From NCBI RefSeq assembly GCF_963662255.1, contig NC_085059.1:2404501-2468500 (forward strand): DNA of 64,000 nt, written 5' to 3'. Every line of letters starts with the position of its first letter. Position 1 is the stretch's first letter. The DNA comes from Cinclus cinclus (lineage: Eukaryota; Chordata; Aves; Passeriformes; Cinclidae). The notes under the pieces were generated by a model. That model saw only the letters and a program-made list of their open reading frames with translations, made no database searches and was not told the DNA's origin. Made by a program: the position numbers and the translations under genes. Below are positions 33,075-45,550 of the stretch, one piece after another.

Positions 33075-34650
33075 AGGTGTCACTGCATGGCCTTGGGATG
33101 ATGGATCAAGAGAAAGCCCCAGGCTTTGAGCAGAGCCCCCAGTGCCTGTGCTGGGGACGTGCCACCCACCTGCCCCGCAAGCACTCAGCTGCCTCGCAGC
33201 CAAAAGGAGTGTCCAACAGGCAAAGTACTCCCAGAGGATCAAGCCCTGGTCACTGCACCAATGACAAGGTCTTTATTGGGAAGAAATGTCAAAGCACAGC
33301 GACATTTCTTTTCCAAGCAGGAGACGCTGATCCTGGTGCGGCACCGCAGGCATGCTGTTATTGCTGGTCCTCAATTCATCCCTTTATCAGCTGCAGGGCC
33401 ACCAGGACAGGCTTTGGTCTCCCAGGCCAGCGCTGAGGGACACTGCTGTCCCCAGCCCTGTGTGCCCGAGCCTCTGCAGCCCAAAGCACCTGGAGATCCC
33501 CCTGAGCATCAGCGATCAGGGCCGCTGCAATCAGCCTGCTGACCCAAAATCCCAAGTCCTGCCACAAGAAAAGCAGCTGATGCATCGATACCTTGAAATT
33601 ACATGTCTCAATGCATGGACAGGAAGCACCCCTATGCCACCAAATCATTGCTAAGGGCTTGCAAGCCTCAACCCGCAGATTTCAGCGTTGCACACACAGT
33701 CAGGGCAAGGGTAAATCCACACAGAAATGACACAGAAATTCCAAAACACACATCTTGTTGGTCTTGACGCCTTTCTTGTTGGCTCAAGGGCTGTTTCTGT
33801 GGGCCACGCTTGCACAGAAAGAAAGAAAGGAAGTGCAGCTGCTGAAGAACATCTCCATGCCCTCAGCAGGTTTTGGTGCCTTTGCTGCAGGGCCGCTCCT
33901 GTCAGAGCCCCCTCTCTGCTGCTGACGCCTTTGCTCTTGGCGACACCAGCCCAGGAACACCAGCAGGGCCCAGGGCTGGGTCAGGGGGACCCCCCTGTGC
34001 ACAGGGACTCCCAGCCCCGTGGCTGTGCCAGCACCCCCAGAAACACCAAGATCTGGCAGCACTTTGCTCCGCTGCTCTTTCCGGACACGCAACCATCTCC
34101 TTCCTTTGCCATCGCAGGAAAATTCAACCTCTACCTCAGCCAAAGACCATTTCCCACACATGGCTGCTCAGAAATGTTCTTCTGCACTTCCTCCACCAAA
34201 AACACCCCCGCATGCCCAGAAGAGATCCCAGGGCCATCAGGATACCCTCCACAAACACTGCACAGGCACCCAGGACCATGGGCTTTCCATCTCTGCCATT
34301 CAGGCTCCCTGCGCTGCTCCTGTTCATTTTCTCCTCCTCTCTCCATCACTTTGGGAGCCACAGAGCTCCCAGGCTTTGGCAATTCCCAAGGCCAGTGCTG
34401 TGCATGGCTTGTTGGACACCCCCGGGGCTGTGGACTGTGGACTGACATCCCTGTGGTGTTTCAGAGAAGCTGTTGAGAACCACAGCAAGCCACCAAGTTA
34501 CTGAGCCTACTAGAACACCTCCCCAAGAGTAAAAGCTGAAAAAGTTGGGGCTGCTGAGGAACGAGAGCTGAAGCTTGTGTGGCAAGCTCAGAGCACATTC
34601 ACAGTGAATGAAAGGTGGAAGAAGGAGCGTGACTCTTCCTCAGGAAGTGT

Positions 34651-34904
34651 ACTGATGGGACAAGGGGGAATGGGATCAAACGGAAAGAGAGTTGGAAGAG
34701 ATTTGATGCTGGAAAGAAGTTCTTTAATGTGAGGCTGCTTGTCCCTGACACAGGGACCTGTGCACATGTGGGTGCCCCATCCCCAGCAACATCCAAGGCC
34801 ACGTTGGACAGGGTTGAAGTGCTGGGAGCTTGCTCAGGTTGGAACCAGATGATTTTTAGGGTCCCTTCCAAGCCAAACCACTCAAGGATTTGATGGTTCC
34901 ATGA
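34651..34904 (+). mobile_element. CR1 LINE 3' end, unit 8
   Basis: Common form; no indels. Confidence 0.85.
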
Positions 34905-35068
34905 CGTCCATCTCCAAGAGAGGAGTGGCCCTGAAGCTTCTGTGACATCACGGAGCCTGGAGTGCTCCAGGTGGAAGGTCCAGGGCCTGGAGACCAGCAC
35001 AACAGACAGTTCACCTGCTGCCAGCACTCAGTTCTCCCCCACTCTTTGCTCTCTGCCACGGTGCCAAG

Positions 35069-35560
35069 ATGTTCCCGCTGCCAGCACTCGGTTGTCCCTC
35101 GCTCTTCGTTCTGTGCCTTGGTGCTGAGCTGCTCCTGCTGCCTGGACTTTTCCAGCACTTCTACTGGAGCATCAACGCCAGTAGGATGAGCGCTCCTGTC
35201 CCAGCGGAGGTACAGTGCCATACCAGGGAGGGGGGCAGCCCTGACTGCCTGGGCAGGCTGCAGCCCTGTGGGGATGGATGCTGGGGACAGGGACCCCAAG
35301 GGAGATTGTGCTGTCTCATGCAGACTGCCAGAGACACCATTGAGGATATGGAAGTGGATGAGAAGGACGACACCGAGCCCATGGAAGTTGATGAGAAGGA
35401 CGACACCGAGCCCATGGAAGTTGATGAGCAGGATGACACCGAGCCCATGGAAGTGGATGAAAATGATGAGACTGAGCCCATGGAAGTTGATGAGCAGGAT
35501 GACACCGAGCCCATGGACGTTGATGAGAAGGACAAGGAAGAGCCCGTGATCCTGGGGTGA
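35069..35560 (+). CDS. Acidic-repeat protein, copy 8 (type B, 163 aa)
   Basis: Same protein as copy 5. Confidence 0.55.
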   Translation: MFPLPALGCPSLFVLCLGAELLLLPGLFQHFYWSINASRMSAPVPAEVQCHTREGGSPDCLGRLQPCGDGCWGQGPQGRLCCLMQTARDTIEDMEVDEKDDTEPMEVDEKDDTEPMEVDEQDDTEPMEVDENDETEPMEVDEQDDTEPMDVDEKDKEEPVILG

Positions 35561-35696
35561 GGATGGAGCCCCAGGAGCAGGACAACCTGATGCTCCCCTG
35601 CCCTGCCCTGCCCACAGGCAGTGCCCAGCCTGGGGCGGGGCTGGCTGGCTCTCCTCAGGGACATGGTGCTCAAGGAAGTCCTGCTCTGCTGCTTCT

Positions 35697-35728
35697 TTCC
35701 TTCCTTCCTTCCTTCCTTCCTTCCTTCC
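35697..35728 (+). repeat. TTCC microsatellite, 8 repeats, unit 8
   Basis: Perfect run of 8, followed by a private ccaattg. Confidence 0.95.
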
Positions 35729-36006
35729 CCAATTGACAGGGATAATGGGCATTGATAGGGCCCCGCTGTAAATATGTTCTACATGTTAGAGGGTTTTTAT
35801 AGGAACTGTTAGCCTAAAGCTCCTAGATTGTTCATCTCTAGGTTCTAGATTGTTCCCGTATAGGTCCCAGATTGTTACTGTATAGGACCCAGGTTGTTGG
35901 AGTACTGGTTCCAGATTGTTAAAAGTATAGTCTTCCATGTAAATAAGTTCTATCCATTGTTTTTAGAAGGATAGATGTTCTGGAAATGTTTGGATCACCT
36001 TTGTTC

Positions 36007-36012
36007 AATAAA
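36007..36012 (+). terminator. Poly(A) signal, unit 8
   Basis: AATAAA intact. Confidence 0.55.
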
Positions 36013-37548
36013 TACAATTTCTTATTAAAACCCCGCCGCTCTTTGCAATTCCTTTGGGCAACCTTTGCACAGTCATGGTTTCAACTTGCTCATGGTTCCT
36101 GGGGCTGGAGGTCCCGGGGGGTGCTGGCACAGCCAGCCCTGGCTGGGGGTCCCTGTGCAGGGAGGTCCCACTGAGCCAGCACTGCTGTTCCTGGGGCCCA
36201 GCAGTGTCCCCGAGGGCAAAGCTGTCACCAGCAGAGAGGGAGCTGTGACAGCAGCAGCCCCTGCAGCCACGCCAACAAAGCAAAGGAAACCTCCTGCCAC
36301 CCTTCCTGCTGCAGCCACTGGGACTCCTGGGCAGGAGCCAGCATCAGGCACAGGGATGCAACATCCACCTCCATGCTCTGAAGGTCACGACAGCCTTGGC
36401 AACTCTGGGACCTGCACCTGGGCTGCTGCAGGGGCTGATGTTTAAGGCTTGCAGCCTCAAAAACCTCTGGGCTTTGCTTCCCCCGCTGCTTTCCATTGCC
36501 CTGTGCCCAGGATCCTCACCCTGACCGTGTTCCCCACTCCCTGAGCATCCCCATCACAGGGGGCACTGGCAAATCCCACACGCTTCACAAAACAAACTCC
36601 CCCACAGTAACCAAACCACTCTTTGGTCAGAGGGTGCCAAGGGGAAGCTCAGCACCAGCTGCCGTTTAAAGCATGCTTTCAAAAGTGGCTTCAGGCACTC
36701 TGGCAGTGCCTGCTGTGCAGCTGAGGCTGTGGGGACACAGCACTGGCTCAGGCCAGCCCTCGGCCCCTCACAGCTCATGCCAAGGGCCCAGCTCACAAAG
36801 CAGTTTCATACCACTTGCAGCAGCTATTTCAAAGGCCTAAATGTCATTCACAGGAGCCATTTAGGTGCCATGTAGGTGCCAATTCAGTGTCGGTGTCCTG
36901 GCATGAGAAGCCATGACGGGGCCTCTGCATGTGCACTCAGGGCACTTCCAGTGCCATCCCAAAGGGATCACAAAGGACAGGGCTCTTCTTTCAGCACTGC
37001 TGAGCTCCTCAGCCAGCATTTAAATCTCAGGAAGAGACAAGAATTGAGTGCACCAGGGAAGCTGGCCTCCAAGAAAAGGCATCAATCCCACGGCCCACCC
37101 AAGCCAACGGCCTGCATGTCTGTACCTTCTCCTCCTTCTCTCTTCTCTGCTGTCACTTTGCCCGTTCTCTCTGTCCGGGAGCTTGTCCTCTCAGACAAAT
37201 AAAAGATGTGCATCCTCACGTAGGCACTGCATAGATGTCTTACAGAATTGTCCCTTCTTCCCCAAGAGCTGCAAATCCTACCGCTGCCAGACCTCATCCC
37301 TTGCTCCCACAAAGGGAGAGAAGACTTTCCATTCTAATTCATTGTCCAGCTCTAAGTCAACTACCCAGTCAGTAGAAATAGCTGTGAAATCCCCTCCACC
37401 AACCTGCCACAAGAGCTACAGCTGCGGAGGGGGAAACAGCAAACTCCCACCCCCACCACTGCTTTGGACTCCTTACCAGCTAAAATATATCCCACTCCTG
37501 CGATTATTTCTTTTAACCACAGCTACAATCTATTGGAATCAATTAAAC

Positions 37549-37780
37549 ACAAGATCACAGAATGGGCTGGGTGCAAAGGAACCTTCAGTGCCACCCAGTG
37601 CAAGCTCTGCCACGGCAGGGACACCTCCCACTGTCCCACGCTGCTCCAGCCTGGCCTTGGGCACTGCCAGGGATCCAGGGGCAGCCACAGCTGCTCTGGG
37701 CACCCTGTGCCAGCCCTGCCCACCCTGCCAGGGAACAAGTCCTGCCCCATATCCCATCTGAAGCTGCTCCCAGTGCAAAG
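37549..37780 (-). mobile_element. CR1 LINE 3' end, minus strand, unit 8
   Basis: Amplified copy; no indels. Confidence 0.88.
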
Positions 37781-39403
37781 AGGTGTCACTGCATGGCCTT
37801 GGGATGATGGATCAAGAGAAAGCCCCAGGCTTTGAGCAGAGCCCCCAGTGCCTGTGCTGGGGACGTGCCACCCACCTGCCCCGCAAGCACTCAGCTGCCT
37901 CGCAGCCAAAAGGAGTGTCCAACAGGCAAAGTACTCCCAGAGGATCAAGCCCTGGTCACTGCACCAATGACAAGGTCTTTATTGGGAAGAAATGTCAAAG
38001 CACAGCGACATTTCTTTTCCAAGCAGGAGACGCTGATCCTGGTGCGGCACCGCAGGCATGCTGTTATTGCTGGTCCTCAATTCATCCCTTTATCAGCTGC
38101 AGGGCCACCAGGACAGGCTTTGGTCTCCCAGGCCAGCGCTGAGGGACACTGCTGTCCCCACCAGCTGTCCCCAGCCCTGGGTGCTGTCCCCGCCAGGGCT
38201 GTCCCCAGCCCTGTGTGCCCGAGCCTCTGCAGCCCAAAGCACCTGGAGATCCCCCTGAGCATCAGCGATCAGGGCCGCTGCAATCAGCCTGCTGACCCAA
38301 AATCCCAAGTCCTGCCACAAGAAAAGCAGCTGATGCATCGATACCTTGAAATTACATGTCTCAATGCATGGACAGGAAGCACCCCTATGCCACCAAATCA
38401 TTGCTAAGGGCTTGCAAGCCTCAACCCGCAGATTTCAGCGTTGCACACACAGTCAGGGCAAGGGTAAATCCACACAGAAATGACACAGAAATTCCAAAAC
38501 ACACATCTTGTTGGTCTTGACGCCTTTCTTGTTGGCTCAAGGGCTGTTTCTGTGGGCCACGCTTGCACAGAAAGAAAGAAAGGAAGTGCAGCTGCTGAAG
38601 AACATCTCCATGCCCTCAGCAGGTTTTGGTGCCTTTGCTGCAGGGCCGCTCCTGTCAGAGCCCCCTCTCTGCTGCTGACGCCTTTGCTCTTGGCGACACC
38701 AGCCCAGGAACACCAGCAGGGCCCAGGGCTGGGTCAGGGGGACCCCCCTGTGCACAGGGACTCCCAGCCCCGTGGCTGTGCCAGCACCCCCAGAAACACC
38801 AAGATCTGGCAGCACTTTGCTCCGCTGCTCTTTCCGGACACGCAACCATCTCCTTCCTTTGCCATCGCAGGAAAATTCAACCTCTACCTCAGCCAAAGAC
38901 CATTTCCCACACATGGCTGCTCAGAAATGTTCTTCTGCACTTCCTCCACCAAAAACACCCCCGCATGCCCAGAAGAGATCCCAGGGCCATCAGGATACCC
39001 TCCACAAACACTGCACAGGCACCCAGGACCATGGGCTTTCCATCTCTGCCATTCAGGCTCCCTGCGCTGCTCCTGTTCATTTTCTCCTCCTCTCTCCATC
39101 ACTTTGGGAGCCACAGAGCTCCCAGGCTTTGGCAATTCCCAAGGCCAGTGCTGTGCATGGCTTGTTGGACACCCCCGGGGCTGTGGACTGTGGACTGACA
39201 TCCCTGTGGTGTTTCAGAGAAGCTGTTGAGAACCACAGCAAGCCACCAAGTTACTGAGCCTACTAGAACACCTCCCCAAGAGTAAAAGCTGAAAAAGTTG
39301 GGGCTGCTGAGGAACGAGAGCTGAAGCTTGTGTGGCAAGCTCAGAGCACATTCACAGTGAATGAAAGGTGGAAGAAGGAGCGTGACTCTTCCTCAGGAAG
39401 TGT

Positions 39404-39657
39404 ACTGATGGGACAAGGGGGAATGGGATCAAACGGAAAGAGAGTTGGAAGAGATTTGATGCTGGAAAGAAGTTCTTTAATGTGAGGCTGCTTGTCCCTG
39501 ACACAGGGACCTGTGCACATGTGGGTGCCCCATCCCCAGCAACATCCAAGGCCACGTTGGACAGGGTTGAAGTGCTGGGAGCTTGCTCAGGTTGGAACCA
39601 GATGATTTTTAGGGTCCCTTCCAAGCCAAACCACTCAAGGATTTGATGGTTCCATGA
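39404..39657 (+). mobile_element. CR1 LINE 3' end, unit 9
   Basis: Common form; no indels. Confidence 0.85.
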
Positions 39658-39821
39658 CGTCCATCTCCAAGAGAGGAGTGGCCCTGAAGCTTCTGTGACA
39701 TCACGGAGCCTGGAGTGCTCCAGGTGGAAGGTCCAGGGCCTGGAGACCAGCACAACAGACAGTTCACCTGCTGCCAGCACTCAGTTCTCCCCCACTCTTT
39801 GCTCTCTGCCACGGTGCCAAG

Positions 39822-40313
39822 ATGTTCCCGCTGCCAGCACTCGGTTGTCCCTCGCTCTTCGTTCTGTGCCTTGGTGCTGAGCTGCTCCTGCTGCCTGGAC
39901 TTTTCCAGCACTTCTACTGGAGCATCAACGCCAGTAGGATGAGCGCTCCTGTCCCAGCGGAGGTACAGTGCCATACCAGGGAGGGGGGCAGCCCTGACTG
40001 CCTGGGCAGGCTGCAGCCCTGTGGGGATGGATGCTGGGGACAGGGACCCCAAGGGAGATTGTGCTGTCTCATGCAGACTGCCAGAGACACCATTGAGGAT
40101 ATGGAAGTGGATGAGAAGGACGACACCGAGCCCATGGAAGTTGATGAGAAGGACGACACCGAGCCCATGGAAGTTGATGAGCAGGATGACACCGAGCCCA
40201 TGGAAGTGGATGAAAATGATGAGACTGAGCCCATGGAAGTTGATGAGCAGGATGACACCGAGCCCATGGACGTTGATGAGAAGGACAAGGAAGAGCCCGT
40301 GATCCTGGGGTGA
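39822..40313 (+). CDS. Acidic-repeat protein, copy 9 (type B, 163 aa)
   Basis: Same protein as copies 5 and 8; last type B copy in the window. Confidence 0.55.
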   Translation: MFPLPALGCPSLFVLCLGAELLLLPGLFQHFYWSINASRMSAPVPAEVQCHTREGGSPDCLGRLQPCGDGCWGQGPQGRLCCLMQTARDTIEDMEVDEKDDTEPMEVDEKDDTEPMEVDEQDDTEPMEVDENDETEPMEVDEQDDTEPMDVDEKDKEEPVILG

Positions 40314-40449
40314 GGATGGAGCCCCAGGAGCAGGACAACCTGATGCTCCCCTGCCCTGCCCTGCCCACAGGCAGTGCCCAGCCTGGGGCGGGGCTGGCTG
40401 GCTCTCCTCAGGGACATGGTGCTCAAGGAAGTCCTGCTCTGCTGCTTCT

Positions 40450-40485
40450 TTCCTTCCTTCCTTCCTTCCTTCCTTCCTTCCTTCC
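40450..40485 (+). repeat. TTCC microsatellite, 9 repeats, unit 9
   Basis: Perfect run of 9. Confidence 0.95.
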
Positions 40486-40763
40486 CCGATTGACAGGGAT
40501 AATGGGCATTGATAGGGCCCCGCTGTAAATATGTTCTACATGTTAGAGGGTTTTTATAGGAACTGTTAGCCTAAAGCTCCTAGATTGTTCATCTCTAGGT
40601 TCTAGATTGTTCCCGTATAGGTCCCAGATTGTGACTGTATAGGACCCAGGTTGTTGGAGTACTGGTTCCAGATTGTTAAAAGTATAGTCTTCCATGTAAA
40701 TAAGTTCTATCCATTGTTTTTAGAAGGATAGATGTTCTGGAAATGTTTGGATCACCTTTGTTC

Positions 40764-40769
40764 AATAAA
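40764..40769 (+). terminator. Poly(A) signal, unit 9
   Basis: AATAAA intact. Confidence 0.55.
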
Positions 40770-42305
40770 TACAATTTCTTATTAAAACCCCGCCGCTCTT
40801 TGCAATTCCTTTGGGCAACCTTTGCACAGTCATGGTTTCAACTTGCTCATGGTTCCTGGGGCTGGAGGTCCCGGGGGGTGCTGGCACAGCCAGCCCTGGC
40901 TGGGGGTCCCTGTGCAGGGAGGTCCCACTGAGCCAGCACTGCTGTTCCTGGGGCCCAGCAGTGTCCCCGAGGGCAAAGCTGTCACCAGCAGAGAGGGAGC
41001 TGTGACAGCAGCAGCCCCTGCAGCCACGCCAACAAAGCAAAGGAAACCTCCTGCCACCCTTCCTGCTGCAGCCACTGGGACTCCTGGGCAGGAGCCAGCA
41101 TCAGGCACAGGGATGCAACATCCACCTCCATGCTCTGAAGGTCACGACAGCCTTGGCAACTCTGGGACCTGCACCTGGGCTGCTGCAGGGGCTGATGTTT
41201 AAGGCTTGCAGCCTCAAAAACCTCTGGGCTTTGCTTCCCCCGCTGCTTTCCATTGCCCTGTGCCCAGGATCCTCACCCTGACCGTGTTCCCCACTCCCTG
41301 AGCATCCCCATCACAGGGGGCACTGGCAAATCCCACACGCTTCACAAAACAAACTCCCCCACAGTAACCAAACCACTCTTTGGTCAGAGGGTGCCAAGGG
41401 GAAGCTCAGCACCAGCTGCCGTTTAAAGCATGCTTTCAAAAGTGGGTTCAGGCACTCTGGCAGTGCCTGCTGTGCAGCTGAGGCTGTGGGGACACAGCAC
41501 TGGCTCAGGCCAGCCCTCGGCCCCTCACAGCTCATGCCAAGGGCCCAGCTCACAAAGCAGTTTCATACCACTTGCAGCAGCTATTTCAAAGGCCTAAATG
41601 TCATTCACAGGAGCCATTTAGGTGCCATGTAGGTGCCAATTCAGTGTCGGTGTCCTGGCATGAGAAGCCATGACGGGGCCTCTGCATGTGCACTCAGGGC
41701 ACTTCCAGTGCCATCCCAAAGGGATCACAAAGGACAGGGCTCTTCTTTCAGCACTGCTGAGCTCCTCACCCAGCATTTAAATCTCAGGAAGAGACAAGAA
41801 TTGAGTGCACCAGGGAAGCTGGCCTCCAAGAAAAGGCATCAATCCCACGGCCCACCCAAGCCAACGGCCTGCATGTCTGTACCTTCTCCTCCTTCTCTCT
41901 TCTCTGCTGTCACTTTGCCCGTTCTCTCTGTCCGGGAGCTTGGCCTCTCAGACAAATAAAAGATGTGCATCCTCACGTAGCCACTGCATAGATGTCTTAC
42001 AGAATTGTCCCTTCTTCCCCGACAGCTGCAAATCCTACCGCTGCCAGACCTCATTCCTTGCTCCCACAAAGGGAGAGAAGACTTTCCATTCTAATTCATT
42101 GTCCAGCTCTAAGTCAACTACCCAGTCAGTAGAAATAGCTGTGAAATCCCCTCCACCAACCTGCCACAAGAGCTACAGCTGCGGAGGGGGAAACAGCAAA
42201 CTCCCACCCCCACCACTGCTTTGGACTCCTTACCAGCTAAAATATATCCCACTCCTGCGATTATTTCTTTTAACCACAGCTACAATCTATTGGAATCAAT
42301 TAAAC

Positions 42306-42537
42306 ACAAGATCACAGAATGGGCTGGGTGCAAAGGAACCTTCAGTGCCACCCAGTGCAAGCTCTGCCACGGCAGGGACACCTCCCACTGTCCCACGCTG
42401 CTCCAGCCTGGCCTTGGGCACTGCCAGGGATCCAGGGGCAGCCACAGCTGCTCTGGGCACCCTGTGCCAGCCCTGCCCACCCTGCCAGGGAACAAGTCCT
42501 GCCCCATATCCCATCTGAAGCTGCTCCCAGTGCAAAG
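42306..42537 (-). mobile_element. CR1 LINE 3' end, minus strand, unit 9
   Basis: Amplified copy; no indels. Confidence 0.88.
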
Positions 42538-44160
42538 AGGTGTCACTGCATGGCCTTGGGATGATGGATCAAGAGAAAGCCCCAGGCTTTGAGCAGAGCC
42601 CCCAGTGCCTGTGCTGGGGACGTGCCACCCACCTGCCCCGCAAGCACTCAGCTGCCTCGCAGCCAAAAGGAGTGTCCAACAGGCAAAGTACTCCCAGAGG
42701 ATCAAGCCCTGGTCACTGCACCAATGACAAGGTCTTTATTGGGAAGAAATGTCAAAGCACAGCGACATTTCTTTTCCAAGCAGGAGACGCTGATCCTGGT
42801 GCGGCACCGCAGGCATGCTGTTATTGCTGGTCCTCAATTCATCCCTTTATCAGCTGCAGGGCCACCAGGACAGGCTTTGGTCTCCCAGGCCAGCGCTGAG
42901 GGACACTGCTGTCCCCACCAGCTGTCCCCAGCCCTGGGTGCTGTCCCCGCCAGGGCTGTCCCCAGCCCTGTGTGCCCGAGCCTCTGCAGCCCAAAGCACC
43001 TGGAGATCCCCCTGAGCATCAGCGATCAGGGCCGCTGCAATCAGCCTGCTGACCCAAAATCCCAAGTCCTGCCACAAGAAAAGCAGCTGATGCATCGATA
43101 CCTTGAAATTACATGTCTCAATGCATGGACAGGAAGCACCCCTATGCCACCAAATCATTGCTAAGGGCTTGCAAGCCTCAACCCGCAGATTTCAGCGTTG
43201 CACACACAGTCAGGGCAAGGGTAAATCCACACAGAAATGACACAGAAATTCCAAAACACACATCATGTTGGTCTTGACGCCTTTCTTGTTGGCTCAAGGG
43301 CTTTTTCCGTGGGCCACGCTTGCACAGAAAGAAAGAAAGGAAGTGCAGCTGCTGAGGAACATCTCCATGCCCTCAGCAGGTTTTGGTGCCTTTGCTGCAG
43401 GGCCGCTCCTGTCAGAGCCCCCTCTCTGCTGCTGACGCCTTTGCTCTTGGCGACACCAGCCCAGGAACACCAGCAGGGCCCAGGGCTGGGTCAGGGGGAC
43501 CCCCCTGTGCACAGGGACTCCCAGCCCCGTGGCTGTGCCAGCACCCCCAGAAACACCAAGATCTGGCAGCACTTTGCTCCGCTGCTCTTTCCGGACACGC
43601 AACCATCTCCTTCCTTTGCCATCGCAGGAAAATTCAACCTCTACCTCAGCCAAAGACCATTTCCCACACATGGCTGCTCAGAAATGTTCTTCTGCACTTC
43701 CTCCACCAAAAACACCCCCGCATGCCCAGAAGAGATCCCAGGGCCATCAGGATACCCTCCACAAACACTGCACAGGCACCCAGGACCATGGGCTTTCCAT
43801 CTCTGCCATTCAGGCTCCTTGCGCTGCTCCTGTTCATTTTCTCCTCCTCTCTCCATCACTTTGGGAGCCACAGAGCTCCCAGGCTTTGGCAATTCCCAAG
43901 GCCAGTGCTGTGCATGGCTTGTTGGACACCCCCGGGGCTGTGGACTGTGGACTGACATCCCTGTGGTGTTTCAGAGAAGCTGTTGAGAACCACAGCAAGC
44001 CACCAAGTTACTGAGCCTACTAGAACACCTCCCCAAGAGTAAAAGCTGAAAAAGTTGGGGCTGCTGAGGAACGAGAGCTGAAGCTTGTGTGGCAAGCTCA
44101 GAGCACATTCACAGTGAATGAAAGGTGGAAGAAGGAGCGTGACTCTTCCTCAGGAAGTGT

Positions 44161-44414
44161 ACTGATGGGACAAGGGGGAATGGGATCAAACGGAAAGAGA
44201 GTTGGAAGAGATTTGATGCTGGAAAGAAGTTCTTTAATGTGAGGCTGCTTGTCCCTGACACAGGGACCTGTGCACATGTGGGTGCCCCATCCCCAGCAAC
44301 ATCCAAGGCCACGTTGGACAGGGTTGAAGTGCTGGGAGCTTGCTCAGGTTGGAACCAGATGATTTTTAGGGTCCCTTCCAAGCCAAACCACTCAAGGATT
44401 TGATGGTTCCATGA
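44161..44414 (+). mobile_element. CR1 LINE 3' end, unit 10
   Basis: Common form; no indels. Confidence 0.85.
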
Positions 44415-44578
44415 CGTCCATCTCCAAGAGAGGAGTGGCCCTGAAGCTTCTGTGACATCACGGAGCCTGGAGTGCTCCAGGTGGAAGGTCCAGGGCCTGG
44501 AGACCAGCACAACAGACAGTTCACCTGCTGCCAGCACTCAGTTCTCCCCCACTCTTTGCTCTCTGCCACGGTGCCAAG

Positions 44579-45103
44579 ATGTTCCCGCTGCCAGCACTCG
44601 GTTGTCCCTCGCTCTTCGTTCTGTGCCTTGGTGCTGAGCTGCTCCTGCTGCCTGGACTTTTCCAGCACTTCTACTGGAGCATCAACGCCAGTAGGATGAG
44701 CGCTCCTGTCCCAGCGGAGGTACAGTGCCATACCAGGGAGGGGGGCAGCCCTGACTGCCTGGGCAGGCTGCAGCCCTGTGGGGATGGATGCTGGGGACAG
44801 GGACCCCAAGGGAGATTGTGCTGTCTCATGCAGACTGCCAGAGACACCATTGAGGATATGGAAGTGGATGAGAAGGACGACACCGAGCCCATGGAAGTTG
44901 ATGAGCAAGACGACACCGAGCCCATGGAAGTTGATGAGAAGGACGACACCGAGCCCATGGAAGTTGATGAGCAGGATGACACCGAGCCCATGGAAGTGGA
45001 TGAAAATGATGAGACTGAGCCCATGGAAGTTGATGAGCAGGATGACACCGAGCCCATGGACGTTGATGAGAAGGACAAGGAAGAGCCCCTGGTCCTGGGG
45101 TGA
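44579..45103 (+). CDS. Acidic-repeat protein, copy 10 (type A, 174 aa)
   Basis: Consensus type A protein. The pyrimidine tract of the putative intron behind it is 5 bases shorter. Confidence 0.55.
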   Translation: MFPLPALGCPSLFVLCLGAELLLLPGLFQHFYWSINASRMSAPVPAEVQCHTREGGSPDCLGRLQPCGDGCWGQGPQGRLCCLMQTARDTIEDMEVDEKDDTEPMEVDEQDDTEPMEVDEKDDTEPMEVDEQDDTEPMEVDENDETEPMEVDEQDDTEPMDVDEKDKEEPLVLG

Positions 45104-45234
45104 GGATGGAGCCCCAGGAGCAGGACAACCTGATGCTCCCCTGCCCTGCCCACAGGCAGTGCCCAGCCTGGGGCGGGGCTGGCTGGCTCTCCTCAGGGAC
45201 ATGGTGCTCAAGGAAGTCCTGCTCTGCTGCTTCT

Positions 45235-45266
45235 TTCCTTCCTTCCTTCCTTCCTTCCTTCCTTCC
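45235..45266 (+). repeat. TTCC microsatellite, 8 repeats, unit 10
   Basis: Perfect run of 8. Confidence 0.95.
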
Positions 45267-45544
45267 CCGATTGACAGGGATAATGGGCATTGATAGGGCC
45301 CCGCTGTAAATATGGTCTACATGTTAGAGGGTTTTTATAGGAGCTGTTAGCCTAAAGCTCCTAGATTGTTCATCTCTAGGTTCTAGATTGTTCCCGTATA
45401 GGTCCCAGATTGTTACTGTATAGGTCCCAGGTTGTTGGAGTACTGGTTCCAGATTGTTAAAAGTATAGTCTTCCATGTAAATAAGTTCTATCCATTGTTG
45501 TTAGAAGGATAGATGTTCTGGAAATGTTTGGATCACCTTTGTTC

Positions 45545-45550
45545 AATAAA
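45545..45550 (+). terminator. Poly(A) signal, unit 10
   Basis: AATAAA intact; private changes lie just downstream (ctctgtgc, ttggggaac). Confidence 0.55.

Larger units (their letters stand above)
28714..33464 (+). repeat. Array unit 7 (4751 bases, type A, shortest)
   Basis: The shortest unit, because the terminal minisatellite has collapsed to 19 bases (33444-33462), a loss of 47 bases. A single type A unit between two type B pairs. 11 TTCC repeats. Arms 29134-29296 and 31400-31560; CR1 at 29900-30153 (+) and 32843-33074 (-); putative intron 30839-30899. Confidence 0.97.
33465..38217 (+). repeat. Array unit 8 (4753 bases, type B)
   Basis: Type B gene; 8 TTCC repeats followed by a private G-to-A (ccccaattg). 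Minisatellite 38150-38215. Arms 33885-34047 and 36106-36266; CR1 at 34651-34904 (+) and 37549-37780 (-); putative intron 35557-35617. A cluster of private changes lies at about 37186-37267. Confidence 0.97.
38218..42974 (+). repeat. Array unit 9 (4757 bases, type B)
   Basis: Type B gene; 9 TTCC repeats; minisatellite 42907-42972. Arms 38638-38800 and 40863-41023; CR1 at 39404-39657 (+) and 42306-42537 (-); putative intron 40310-40370. One private change breaks a unit of the 3'UTR minisatellite (attgtgactg near 40628). Confidence 0.97.
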
